A DNA stretch of 64,000 nucleotides, from NCBI GenBank assembly GCA_003132665.1, contig PKYN01000014.1, forward strand, positions 1 to 64,000, read 5' to 3'. Positions 36,839 to 44,280 of the stretch are shown piece after piece (the stretch's first letter is position 1; each line of letters starts with the position of its first letter). The notes under the pieces are model-generated. The model ran no database searches. It had not been told where the DNA came from and was given only the letters and a program-made list of their open reading frames with translations. The DNA comes from Actinomycetota bacterium (GTDB lineage: Bacteria; Actinomycetota; Thermoleophilia; Gaiellales; Gaiellaceae). Both the position numbers and the translations under genes were made by a program.

Positions 36839-37447
36839 TCAGTTGTCGTCTTGCTTCTCGCTCGGGCGCCAGCCGCCGCTCGAGCCCTTGTAGGTTCCGT
36901 GGAAGAGCACCAGCGGCGTGCGGGCGAGGATGCGCAGATCGAGCCAGAGCGAGCGGTGCTCGACGTACCAAACGTCCAGCTCGATTCGCTCGTCCCAGGG
37001 CAACGAGGCTCGTCCGTTCACCTGCGCCCAGCCGGTCAGCCCGGGCTTGACTTCGAGCCGGCGCAGCTGGCGGGCGGTATAGCTGTCGACCTGATAACGA
37101 AGGGTCGGGCGCGGCCCCACGACGCTCATGTCGCCGCGGAGGATGTTCCAGAGCTGGGGCAGCTCGTCGAGCGAGAGGCGGCGCAGCGCTCGCCCGGAGC
37201 GCGTGATGCGCGAGTCGCCGCGGTCGACCGCGTAGCCCGCGCCCATCTTCTCGGCGCCCACGACCATCGTGCGCAGCTTGAGCAGCTCGAAGTCGCCGCC
37301 GTCCTTGCCGACGCGCTGCTGCCGGTAGAGCACGGGGCCGCGGTCCTCCAGTTTGATCGCCAGCGCCGCGAGCGCCAAGAGCGGGCTCGTGAGGATCAGG
37401 CCAAAGCCTGCGACGGCAACGTCCATCGCCCGTTTCCCGACGCTCAT
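36839..37447 (-). CDS. Undecaprenyl-phosphate sugar phosphotransferase (priming enzyme)
   Basis: The 202-residue enzyme is the catalytic half of the WbaP/PglC family: one N-terminal membrane segment, LKLRTMVVGAEKMG, SLDELPQLWNILRGDMSVVG and PRPTLRYQV, then KPGLTGWAQVNGR. It transfers a sugar phosphate from a nucleotide sugar to undecaprenyl phosphate, starting the repeat unit. Its ATG overlaps the stop of the upstream GT2 gene by 4 nt. Confidence 0.93.
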   Translation of the reverse strand: MSVGKRAMDVAVAGFGLILTSPLLALAALAIKLEDRGPVLYRQQRVGKDGGDFELLKLRTMVVGAEKMGAGYAVDRGDSRITRSGRALRRLSLDELPQLWNILRGDMSVVGPRPTLRYQVDSYTARQLRRLEVKPGLTGWAQVNGRASLPWDERIELDVWYVEHRSLWLDLRILARTPLVLFHGTYKGSSGGWRPSEKQDDN

Positions 37448-38589
37448 CGCGTCCCCTCAGCCTTCTCCCAGACGGTCGGCGTACCGAAGCGCAGAAAGCG
37501 GTAGTTACCGACCAGCGTCGCGACCGTCACGAGTAGGTAGTAGTAGGCGATCCCCGCGCCCGGAATCCGGATTCGCAGGCGCCCGAAGGCGGCGAAGAGC
37601 AGCCAGGCGAGTTGCAAGCCGAGAGCGATCTGGTAGACGAGCCCGCGGCCCGAAGGGCCGACCCCGACGAGCGCCGCATTGGTGCCGAGCAGTACGATGT
37701 GAACGGCTCCGGTCTGGTAGCGAAGCAGGCGATGCGAGAACAGCTCCAGGGCGTAGATGGGGGGGACGCGGTGCAGCATGCTTCCCGTGTAGACGTGGCG
37801 CAGCGCGCGGGTGATCATCCGAACCTTGCGCCCGAACTCGTCCTCCAGATCGCGCGATTCCTTCTCCAGGGCCACCGCGGCCGGCTCGAACACGGCTCGG
37901 CGCCCGCGCTGAACCATCCTGAAGGGGAGACCGAAATCGTGCCCGGTGATCGAGGCGTCCTCGAGGTAGTCGCTCCGGCGCACGGCGTAGATCGCGCCGT
38001 TTCCGGCCGTGATCGAGCCGAGCAGCGACTCGTTCGAGCGCAACCAGAGCTCGTAGCGCCAGTAGAGGCCTTCGCGGTTGGTGCCGTCGGAGGCGGTCAG
38101 CTGGAGCTTGCCCGAGACATAAGCGACGTCTTTGTCGGCGAAATTCTCGACCAGCCTGCGCAAAGCGTCGGGCTCCCACTCTGTATTGGCATCGGTGAAG
38201 GCGAGCAGCTCGCTACCGGTCTCGCGCACGGCGCGGTTCTGCGCCAACGTCTTTCCGCCTCTCTCGCAGGCGAGCAGGTGTACGCGGGGCTCGCGTGCGG
38301 CGATCTCCGAGACGATCTCGTGAGTGCGGTCGTTCGAGCCGTCGGAGGCGACGACGATCTCAAGCTTTTCCGCCGGATAATCGAGCGCTAGCAGGTTCTC
38401 GATGCGGCGCCCGATGACCGTGTCCTCGTTGTGAGCGGCGACAACCAGAACGACACTCGGCTCTACCCGCGCCTTGGCGACCGGGTGAGGTCGCAGGCGC
38501 GCGAGCAGGCCGGTGGCAAGCGGGTAGCCGAGGTGAGTCCAGACGATCAGGCCGAGTGAAGTCCAGAAGACGATCTCGAGCGCGAGCAC
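37444..38589 (-). CDS. Membrane-bound family 2 glycosyltransferase
   Basis: A 381-residue processive-type GT2: N-terminal helix, VVLVVAAHNEDTVIGRRIEN, IVVASDGSNDRT, LLAFTDANTEWEPDAL (DxD-like), then TGHDFGLPFRMVQRG and RKVRMITRAL, followed by three C-terminal helices. It probably extends or polymerises the lipid-linked sugar chain. It is coupled to the priming transferase by ATGA overlap and heads the minus-strand cluster. Confidence 0.9.
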   Translation of the reverse strand: MLALEIVFWTSLGLIVWTHLGYPLATGLLARLRPHPVAKARVEPSVVLVVAAHNEDTVIGRRIENLLALDYPAEKLEIVVASDGSNDRTHEIVSEIAAREPRVHLLACERGGKTLAQNRAVRETGSELLAFTDANTEWEPDALRRLVENFADKDVAYVSGKLQLTASDGTNREGLYWRYELWLRSNESLLGSITAGNGAIYAVRRSDYLEDASITGHDFGLPFRMVQRGRRAVFEPAAVALEKESRDLEDEFGRKVRMITRALRHVYTGSMLHRVPPIYALELFSHRLLRYQTGAVHIVLLGTNAALVGVGPSGRGLVYQIALGLQLAWLLFAAFGRLRIRIPGAGIAYYYLLVTVATLVGNYRFLRFGTPTVWEKAEGTR

Positions 38590-38706
38590 GCCTGCGAGTC
38601 TAGTTGCAGCGAGACGAGCATTTTCGGTCTAGAGCCCAACCTGCTCCGAACGAAACCGGCTCGCAGTGAGCAAGCGCCCAGGGGCTCCATTCCGATCGCC
38701 TGTCGG

Positions 38707-39180
38707 CTACCTGGTGCAGCTAGCGGCCCCGAGCCGGCTGAAGACGCTGTTGCTCTCTTTGGTGATTGTCTTGCTTCTTCCGACAGCCTTCGTAACCGCC
38801 GCCGTATCGCGCTTCCGCAGCGCGGCTATTTCCTGGTCGATGGTGCCGAGCTGCTGTTCGGAGAGCGTCACGGCCCGATCAACAGTAGCCCGCTCCGCGG
38901 CCGGAGGCTCGAGCTTCTTCATGTCGGCGATCGACTTCGCGTAGAGAGCTCTGACGTCGACCATGAGCTGCACGGCCTCGGCTTCGTTCGTGGTATTGGC
39001 GAGCGCACTCGTCTTGAGCAGGTAGTTGGCGCAGATCGCGTTGGCCTTCGCCGCGAACTCCTCCTTCGTCAGGCTCTTGCCCTCGCCGCCGCTGCTACTG
39101 CTATTACTGCCGCAGCCCGAGAGCACGAGCGCCGCGCCGATTGCAGCAAGGCCTGTGATTCCCAGCCCGCGCTTCTTCAT
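38707..39180 (-). CDS. Lipoprotein, paralogue 1
   Basis: The protein of 157 residues starts at ATG 39180 after GAGGAGGAAAG. It has a lipobox LVLSGC, a Ser/Gly linker and a helical domain with one Cys near the start (NAICANY) and one at the end (GAASCTR), probably a disulfide. It shares LTKEEFAAKA, the (A/V)xLxKLxPPA core and the terminal Cys with the next gene, so they arose by duplication. It is exposed outside the membrane; role unknown. Confidence 0.75.
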   Translation of the reverse strand: MKKRGLGITGLAAIGAALVLSGCGSNSSSSGGEGKSLTKEEFAAKANAICANYLLKTSALANTTNEAEAVQLMVDVRALYAKSIADMKKLEPPAAERATVDRAVTLSEQQLGTIDQEIAALRKRDTAAVTKAVGRSKTITKESNSVFSRLGAASCTR

Positions 39181-39353
39181 TCGCTTTCCTCCTCGTTTTT
39201 TGCGCCCTTTTTCCCCGAGCGCGGCGATGTCGGTGGTGTAACTATCTCGCATCGGCAAGATGGCATCGAGAACCTACGGACGATCGAGATAGCGCGTCTC
39301 AGAGCCGGTGTCTTTCCACCTCTCCGGAGGGTGATCAAGCGAGCCCACCGCGC

Positions 39354-39389
39354 GAGCGAGGCCTCGCAGCTCGAGTCGAGGCCTCGCTC
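39354..39389 (-). terminator. Hairpin after lipoprotein paralogue 2
   Basis: A perfect 13-bp stem GAGCGAGGCCTCG/CGAGGCCTCGCTC with a 10-nt loop lies 22 nt past the stop of the minus-strand lipoprotein gene. It is probably its terminator; it also contains the palindrome AGGCCT twice. Confidence 0.65.
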
Positions 39390-39411
39390 AAAAGCCAAAA
39401 TGCAGGTAGCT

Positions 39412-39894
39412 CTAGCCGCTCTTAGCGCACGCCGTTACGCCGAGCTTCGTATAGAGGCTCTTAGCCTTCGCGCTGTTGGCGCTGCCGCTTGCGAGCAGCG
39501 TATTCGCCTTGGCGACGTCGTTCTTCTTGAGCGCCGCAATCAGTTGCCTGGCCAGGGTGGCCTGTTTCGTCTCGAAACCGACGATCTGCTTCACGGCCGC
39601 CTGGTCGCCGGCCGGCGGCTTGAGCTTTTTTAGATCGGCGATCCGCTTCTCGAATAGGGGTGTCGTCTTCTCCAAATAGGCGACCAGTATCTTCGGGGTC
39701 GGGTTCGCAAGGTTCCCGGAGGCTTTCCGGGCTGCCTTCTCGCCTTGGTTGAAGGAAACGCAAAGGGCGCCCGCCTTAGCCGCGAACTGCTGCTTGGTCA
39801 GGCGCTTGTTCCCGCTGCTGCTGCCACAACTCGAGAGCGCGAGAACCGCGACGGTCACGAGTAGAATTACGATACCCAGCCGGTATCTCCTCAT
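39412..39894 (-). CDS. Lipoprotein, paralogue 2
   Basis: This 160-residue lipoprotein has a signal sequence with lipobox ALSSC, then a helical domain (LTKQQFAAKAGALCVSF to TACAKSG) matching paralogue 1, with the same two Cys positions. The ATG follows CAGGAGG. The two genes share orientation, but a hairpin lies between them, so they may be transcribed separately. Confidence 0.75.
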   Translation of the reverse strand: MRRYRLGIVILLVTVAVLALSSCGSSSGNKRLTKQQFAAKAGALCVSFNQGEKAARKASGNLANPTPKILVAYLEKTTPLFEKRIADLKKLKPPAGDQAAVKQIVGFETKQATLARQLIAALKKNDVAKANTLLASGSANSAKAKSLYTKLGVTACAKSG

Positions 39895-40074
39895 TTGCTT
39901 CAGCCTCCTGTTAGTGCGCTCTTTCGCTGAGAGCGGCGATATCGAGTGAAGTTACTATCGCCTGCCGGGCGGACGGGGGTAAGAGCCTGATCGCCTCGAG
40001 CCGCGCCTTCCTGACGGGATAGGCTTTTAGCGGGTAATCGTCGGTCGAGAACGTAGTTGAGTCGGTGAACGAGC

Positions 40075-41025
40075 ATGCACGGCACACACGAACACCAACA
40101 TCTCAAGCGCGGCGCCGACCACAACCGCGATGATCGCCGCGCGCTCTCGGTCGCGTTGGCGCTGCTCGCCGGAGTTATGGCGATCGAGATCGCCTTCGGG
40201 ATCGTCGCCAGCTCGCTCGCGCTCCTGGCCGACGCCGGTCACATGTTCACCGACATCTTCGCGCTCGCTCTCGCGATCGCAGCCATAGGCATCGCCGCGC
40301 GACCGGCCGGCGGACGCTGGACCTACGGGCTCGGGCGCGTCGAGGTGCTCTCGGCGCAGGCAAACGGCATCTCGTTGTTACTCATCGGCGGTTGGATCAC
40401 CTACTCGGCCGTGCGCCGGCTGATCTCGCCGCCCGAGGTGCGCGGCGGGATCGTGCTGGTAGTGGCCGTGGTCGGAGCGCTTGCCAACGTCGCGGCCGCG
40501 GCGGTGCTTGCGCGCGGCCAGTCGCAGAGCATCAACGTACGCGGCGCCTTCTTGCACATCACCACCGATCTGGCCGGATTCGTCGGCACGGCGCTCGCCG
40601 GTGGCCTGATTCTCCTCACGGGCTGGAATCGCTTCGATCCGATCGCCAGCCTCGGCGTCGCCCTGCTTTGCTTCATCGCGGCCTTTTCGCTCACGCGGGA
40701 GTCGCTCCGCATCGTGCTCGAGGGCTCCCCCGGTCACATCGATCCCGAGGCGGTCGGGCAGTTGCTCGCGTCCGACTCCGAGGTCGTCGAGGTGCACGAC
40801 CTGCACGTGTGGACGGTGACGAGCGGCTTCCCCGCTCTCTCGGCGCACGTTCTGGTGCAGCAGGAAGCCGACTGTCACGCCGCTCGGGCTCGCCTGGCAG
40901 GGGCGCTCGACGAGCGCTTCGGCATCGATCACACGACGCTGCAGGTCGATCACGTTTCCGGCGCCGGGCACTCGCTCAAGCTCGGCCCGGCGTCTCCACG
41001 CAAGGACCCCGTCGACCCGCGATAA
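40075..41025 (+). CDS. Cation diffusion facilitator (zinc-type) transporter
   Basis: The 316-residue protein has a His-rich N terminus (MHGTHEHQHLKRGADHNRDD) and six helices with the two metal-site motifs ADAGHMFTDIFAL and HITTDLAGFVG, as in ZitB/CzcD exporters, followed by a cytoplasmic domain ending HTTLQVDH. It should export Zn2+ or a similar ion with proton exchange. The ribosome site is weak. The divergent region upstream also serves the lipoprotein gene. Confidence 0.93.
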   Translation: MHGTHEHQHLKRGADHNRDDRRALSVALALLAGVMAIEIAFGIVASSLALLADAGHMFTDIFALALAIAAIGIAARPAGGRWTYGLGRVEVLSAQANGISLLLIGGWITYSAVRRLISPPEVRGGIVLVVAVVGALANVAAAAVLARGQSQSINVRGAFLHITTDLAGFVGTALAGGLILLTGWNRFDPIASLGVALLCFIAAFSLTRESLRIVLEGSPGHIDPEAVGQLLASDSEVVEVHDLHVWTVTSGFPALSAHVLVQQEADCHAARARLAGALDERFGIDHTTLQVDHVSGAGHSLKLGPASPRKDPVDPR

Positions 41026-41125
41026 GGTCAGAGCGGATGGCCGGGAGCGCGCCGGCATGCACGGTCACGGTCGTTTCGGGATATACATTTCGAAGACGGC
41101 CGTCCGAAAACAGAGGAGCTCCGAA

Positions 41126-42160
41126 ATGTCATTGCGTATCGCTCTCATCTCTCCGGTCTGGTTCCGCGTGCCTCCGGACGGATACGGCGGCATCGAGTGG
41201 GTCGTGTCGCTGCTGGCCGATTCGCTCGCGGACTCCGGCTACGACGTGACGCTGTTTGCCTCCGGCGACTCTCGTACGACGGCCAAACTGGTCTCGGTCT
41301 ACGACGAGGCGCCGAGCTTGCAGATCGGTCGCTCGATTCCCGAGATGCACCACGCGCTCGCGTGCTTCGAGCGCGCCGACGAATTCGACATCATCAACGA
41401 TCACTCCGGCCTGCCGGCCGCCGCCTTCGCCGGTCTGGTCGAGACGCCCGCCGTGCACACGCTGCACGGTCCACTCGACGGTCCGATCGCGCCGAAGGTC
41501 TACGACCAGATTGCCCGCGTGGCGCCCAAGGTCGGCCTGATCTCGATCTCGATGAACCAGCGCACGCCCAAGCCCGATCTACCCTGGATCGCCAACTGCC
41601 CCAACGCGCTCGATCTCTCGGTCTACCCGTGCCAACCGCACAAGGGCGAGTACCTGTTCTTCCTGGGCCGAATGAGCCCCGACAAGGGCGCCCACCGAGC
41701 CATCGCGATCGCCAAGGAGACCGGGCTCCCGCTCAAGATCGCCGGCAAGATGCAGGATCCCGAGGAGAAGGTGTACTTCAAGCAGCTCGTCGCGCCCCAC
41801 CTCGACAACCAGATCGAGTACCTGGGCGAGGTGAACCACGGCGAGAAGGTCGAGCTGCTGCAGAACGCGCGCGTCACTCTCTTTCCGATCGAATGGGAGG
41901 AGCCGTTCGGACTGGTGCCGATCGAGTCGATGGCCTGCGGCACGCCCGTCATCGCCACGCGTCGCGGAGCAGTGCCGGAGGTCATCACCGAGGAGTCCGG
42001 CAGCATCATCGTCGAGGACTATCGCGAGATGGCCGGGATGATCGAGACGGCCGACGCGGTCGATCCCTGGGTCTGCAGGCGCTACGTCGAGAAGCACTTC
42101 GCGCCCGAGCGGATGGTGGCCGACTACATCGCCGCCTACGAGAAGGCGATCGCCCGCTAG
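41126..42160 (+). CDS. Family 4 glycosyltransferase
   Basis: The 344-residue GT-B enzyme starts at ATG 41126 behind GAGGAG; upstream codons belong to the leader. It has the donor-site motif EPFGLVPIESMACGTPV and a glycine-rich N-terminal loop (GYGGIEWVVSLLADSLA). It transfers a nucleotide-sugar glycosyl unit to an unknown acceptor. It is outside the polysaccharide cluster; acceptor prediction is not possible. Confidence 0.92.
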   Translation: MSLRIALISPVWFRVPPDGYGGIEWVVSLLADSLADSGYDVTLFASGDSRTTAKLVSVYDEAPSLQIGRSIPEMHHALACFERADEFDIINDHSGLPAAAFAGLVETPAVHTLHGPLDGPIAPKVYDQIARVAPKVGLISISMNQRTPKPDLPWIANCPNALDLSVYPCQPHKGEYLFFLGRMSPDKGAHRAIAIAKETGLPLKIAGKMQDPEEKVYFKQLVAPHLDNQIEYLGEVNHGEKVELLQNARVTLFPIEWEEPFGLVPIESMACGTPVIATRRGAVPEVITEESGSIIVEDYREMAGMIETADAVDPWVCRRYVEKHFAPERMVADYIAAYEKAIAR

Positions 42161-42178
42161 AGGCGGCGCAGCACGAGC

Positions 42179-43024
42179 TCAGGCGCCCCTGTCGACCGCC
42201 TCCCAGTAACGCTTGAGCCCGAGATAGGAGTGCCTGAGCAGGTCGGTGAGCTCGGAGAACTTGGCCGCCTCCTCGTCGATGTCGAGGCTGACCTCATCGA
42301 CGAACTCGCGCACGCTTGCTCCGCGGCGCACGATCTCGGCCCAGAGCATCAGCCGGCGTCGGAAAACGCGCAGGTGCTCCGCCGGCTCCATGACGAGACC
42401 GAAGTGCGGCAGCGCCAGTGCGCTCGGCGTGCGCCGCTCGATCTCGTCCAGGCTTGCATGCCAGGCCTCGAGGTCGACGTCGGGAGGCGGCGTCGCCGGA
42501 AGAACGTACTGGCTCGGCGGCCAGCGGACTCCGACCGTGTCGCCCGCGAACAGCGTTCCCTCGTCGTTCATGAAGCAGACGTGATGAACCGCGTGACCCG
42601 GGGCGGCGAAGCAATCCAGTCCGGCGACCCGATCGCCGGCGAGCTCGATGTTCTCGGCCGGGACAGGCTCGACCGTGCCCCAAAGCACGTCGAACATGTC
42701 GCCGTAGAGTCGCCTTGCGCTCCGCTCCAGCCGCTCGGGGCGGATCAGGTGGGGGGCGCCTCGCTCGGAGACGTGCACGCGTAGGCGCGGGTTGGCTGCG
42801 ACGAGCGCCCCGCAGGCACCGGCGTGGTCGAAGTGGATGTGAGTGATGAGCAGGTGACGAAGATCGGCGACCGCAACGCCGAGCTCCGCGAGGCTCGACT
42901 CCAGCGTCGTGAGCGTCGTTCGCGGCCCCGGGTCGACGAGCGCGAGGCCGTCGTCGAGGTCGAGCAGATAGGAGCAAAACAGCTGCTCTTCGCCGAGGAA
43001 ATGGAGGTCGAGAAGCTCGAGCAC
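42179..43024 (-). CDS. Metallo-beta-lactamase-fold hydrolase
   Basis: The protein of 281 residues carries LLITHIHFDHAGA, PGHAVHHV and LFAGDTVGVRW, the metal ligands of a dinuclear MBL-fold enzyme, plus a C-terminal helical extension of about 90 residues as in the glyoxalase II-like RNase/hydrolase subgroup. I start at GTG 43024 after CGGAG; the frame is open to 43126. Substrate is unknown. It converges with the glycosyltransferase. Confidence 0.88.
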   Translation of the reverse strand: MLELLDLHFLGEEQLFCSYLLDLDDGLALVDPGPRTTLTTLESSLAELGVAVADLRHLLITHIHFDHAGACGALVAANPRLRVHVSERGAPHLIRPERLERSARRLYGDMFDVLWGTVEPVPAENIELAGDRVAGLDCFAAPGHAVHHVCFMNDEGTLFAGDTVGVRWPPSQYVLPATPPPDVDLEAWHASLDEIERRTPSALALPHFGLVMEPAEHLRVFRRRLMLWAEIVRRGASVREFVDEVSLDIDEEAAKFSELTDLLRHSYLGLKRYWEAVDRGA

Positions 43025-43179
43025 GGCTCCGATGCTAGTCGCTGCTCGTGTTCCAAAACACACTAGGTCGCGCTGAGGTCTGAGCGAACGTCCAGAATGC
43101 AGCCATCGACTTTCCCGAGTTCGCAATTACTCGACTGCCGGCTCCGCCTGCGCGCATTCGCGTGTGGGGTGGTCAGGAC

Positions 43180-43665
43180 ATGGTCGGGATCGCCTATTCG
43201 GCCGGTTACACCGTTGCGGACAGTCCCCCTTACCACGCCGCCGTCATCGAGGACGCGCTCAGGGCCGGCTTCGATCCGCTCGCGGCGATCGACGAGGTCT
43301 TTCGGATGGCGCTGCCGCCGGCCGTGCTGGTCGTCGGCGGATTGGCCTGGGACATGCTCGACGACTCGACCGCCGATTGGTTCTACATGCAGCGACGCGC
43401 CCTCGCCACCGCCGGAGGCCCGGATGCCCACCAGACGATCGAGGCCTTCAAGTACTGGTGGTACCAGGACGCCTTCAACGGCGTGCTGACGCATCACGAG
43501 CTTCGCTACGAGTTACACCAGCGCTTTGAAGAGCGGTTGTTCCAGTGGCAGCCGGCTCTGTACCAATACCTGGAGGGCGAGCCGAGCCTGGTGCTCGAAC
43601 GCTGGGTGATCGACCGGGGCATCGTGAAGCCGCTGCGCTTCGAGTACGTGGGCGTTCGGCGCTGA
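43180..43665 (+). CDS. Protein of unknown function
   Basis: A 161-residue protein rich in Trp, Tyr and acidic residues with many helices (AFKYWWYQDAFNGVLTHHEL). It has no signal peptide or known motif. GTG 43162 is an alternative start; neither has a clear ribosome site. The gene is followed closely by the lipoprotein gene on the same strand. Confidence 0.5.
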   Translation: MVGIAYSAGYTVADSPPYHAAVIEDALRAGFDPLAAIDEVFRMALPPAVLVVGGLAWDMLDDSTADWFYMQRRALATAGGPDAHQTIEAFKYWWYQDAFNGVLTHHELRYELHQRFEERLFQWQPALYQYLEGEPSLVLERWVIDRGIVKPLRFEYVGVRR

Positions 43666-43748
43666 GGTCGAACCGATTGATCTTCAGCTTGCCCCGGGCG
43701 AAGGAGGAGTCTCGTCTTCCGCTGGACGAGCGAGTTAGGGTGCGCCTC

Positions 43749-44237
43749 GTGAAACGTGCGCTCTTTCTCCTTCTGCTCGTTCCCGTGCTGCTCGCGGTCG
43801 GTTGCGGTTCGGCGACGGTGAAGGCGAATGCGAAGGCGACGGATAGCAATACGTATAGCGTTCGAGACGTCGAGCGCGCCTTCTTCCAGGCCGGCGCTCC
43901 CTTCCAGACGGAACTACTTCCGCAGTCGAATCCCTACCTTCGGCCAAAGGCCGGGAGCACCTTGGCCAGCGTCCCGCTGCCGCAAGGAAGTATCAAGCAC
44001 CTGCAGGCGTGCCTGGTCCAAGTGAACGCGACCACCCTTGCCATTGGGATGGCCTACGTATTCGACTCGAAGAAGAGTGCAGACGAAGCCGTCAAGGCGA
44101 AGCCGCTTTCGAACTGGTTGCAATCGAACCACCCCGTAATCAGCGTTCAGAAGCTGAACGTGATCATCCTCGCGGCGACCCAGGGCAACCCAGGTTTCGC
44201 GAAGCCGGTGCGCCGGGCAATCGCGGCTCTTCGCTAG
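43749..44237 (+). CDS. Lipoprotein of unknown function
   Basis: The 162-residue product starts at GTG 43749 (VKRALFLLLLVPVLLAVGC) with the lipobox Cys at residue 19. The mature part is a small alpha/beta domain with one further Cys (LQACLVQ). It is unrelated to the lipoprotein pair at 38707-39894. Its gene follows the previous one by 84 nt. Confidence 0.7.
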   Translation: MKRALFLLLLVPVLLAVGCGSATVKANAKATDSNTYSVRDVERAFFQAGAPFQTELLPQSNPYLRPKAGSTLASVPLPQGSIKHLQACLVQVNATTLAIGMAYVFDSKKSADEAVKAKPLSNWLQSNHPVISVQKLNVIILAATQGNPGFAKPVRRAIAALR

Positions 44238-44280
44238 CGCGCCGAGGCGCAAAGCGGGACGGGAACGGCGCGCTCCCGAA

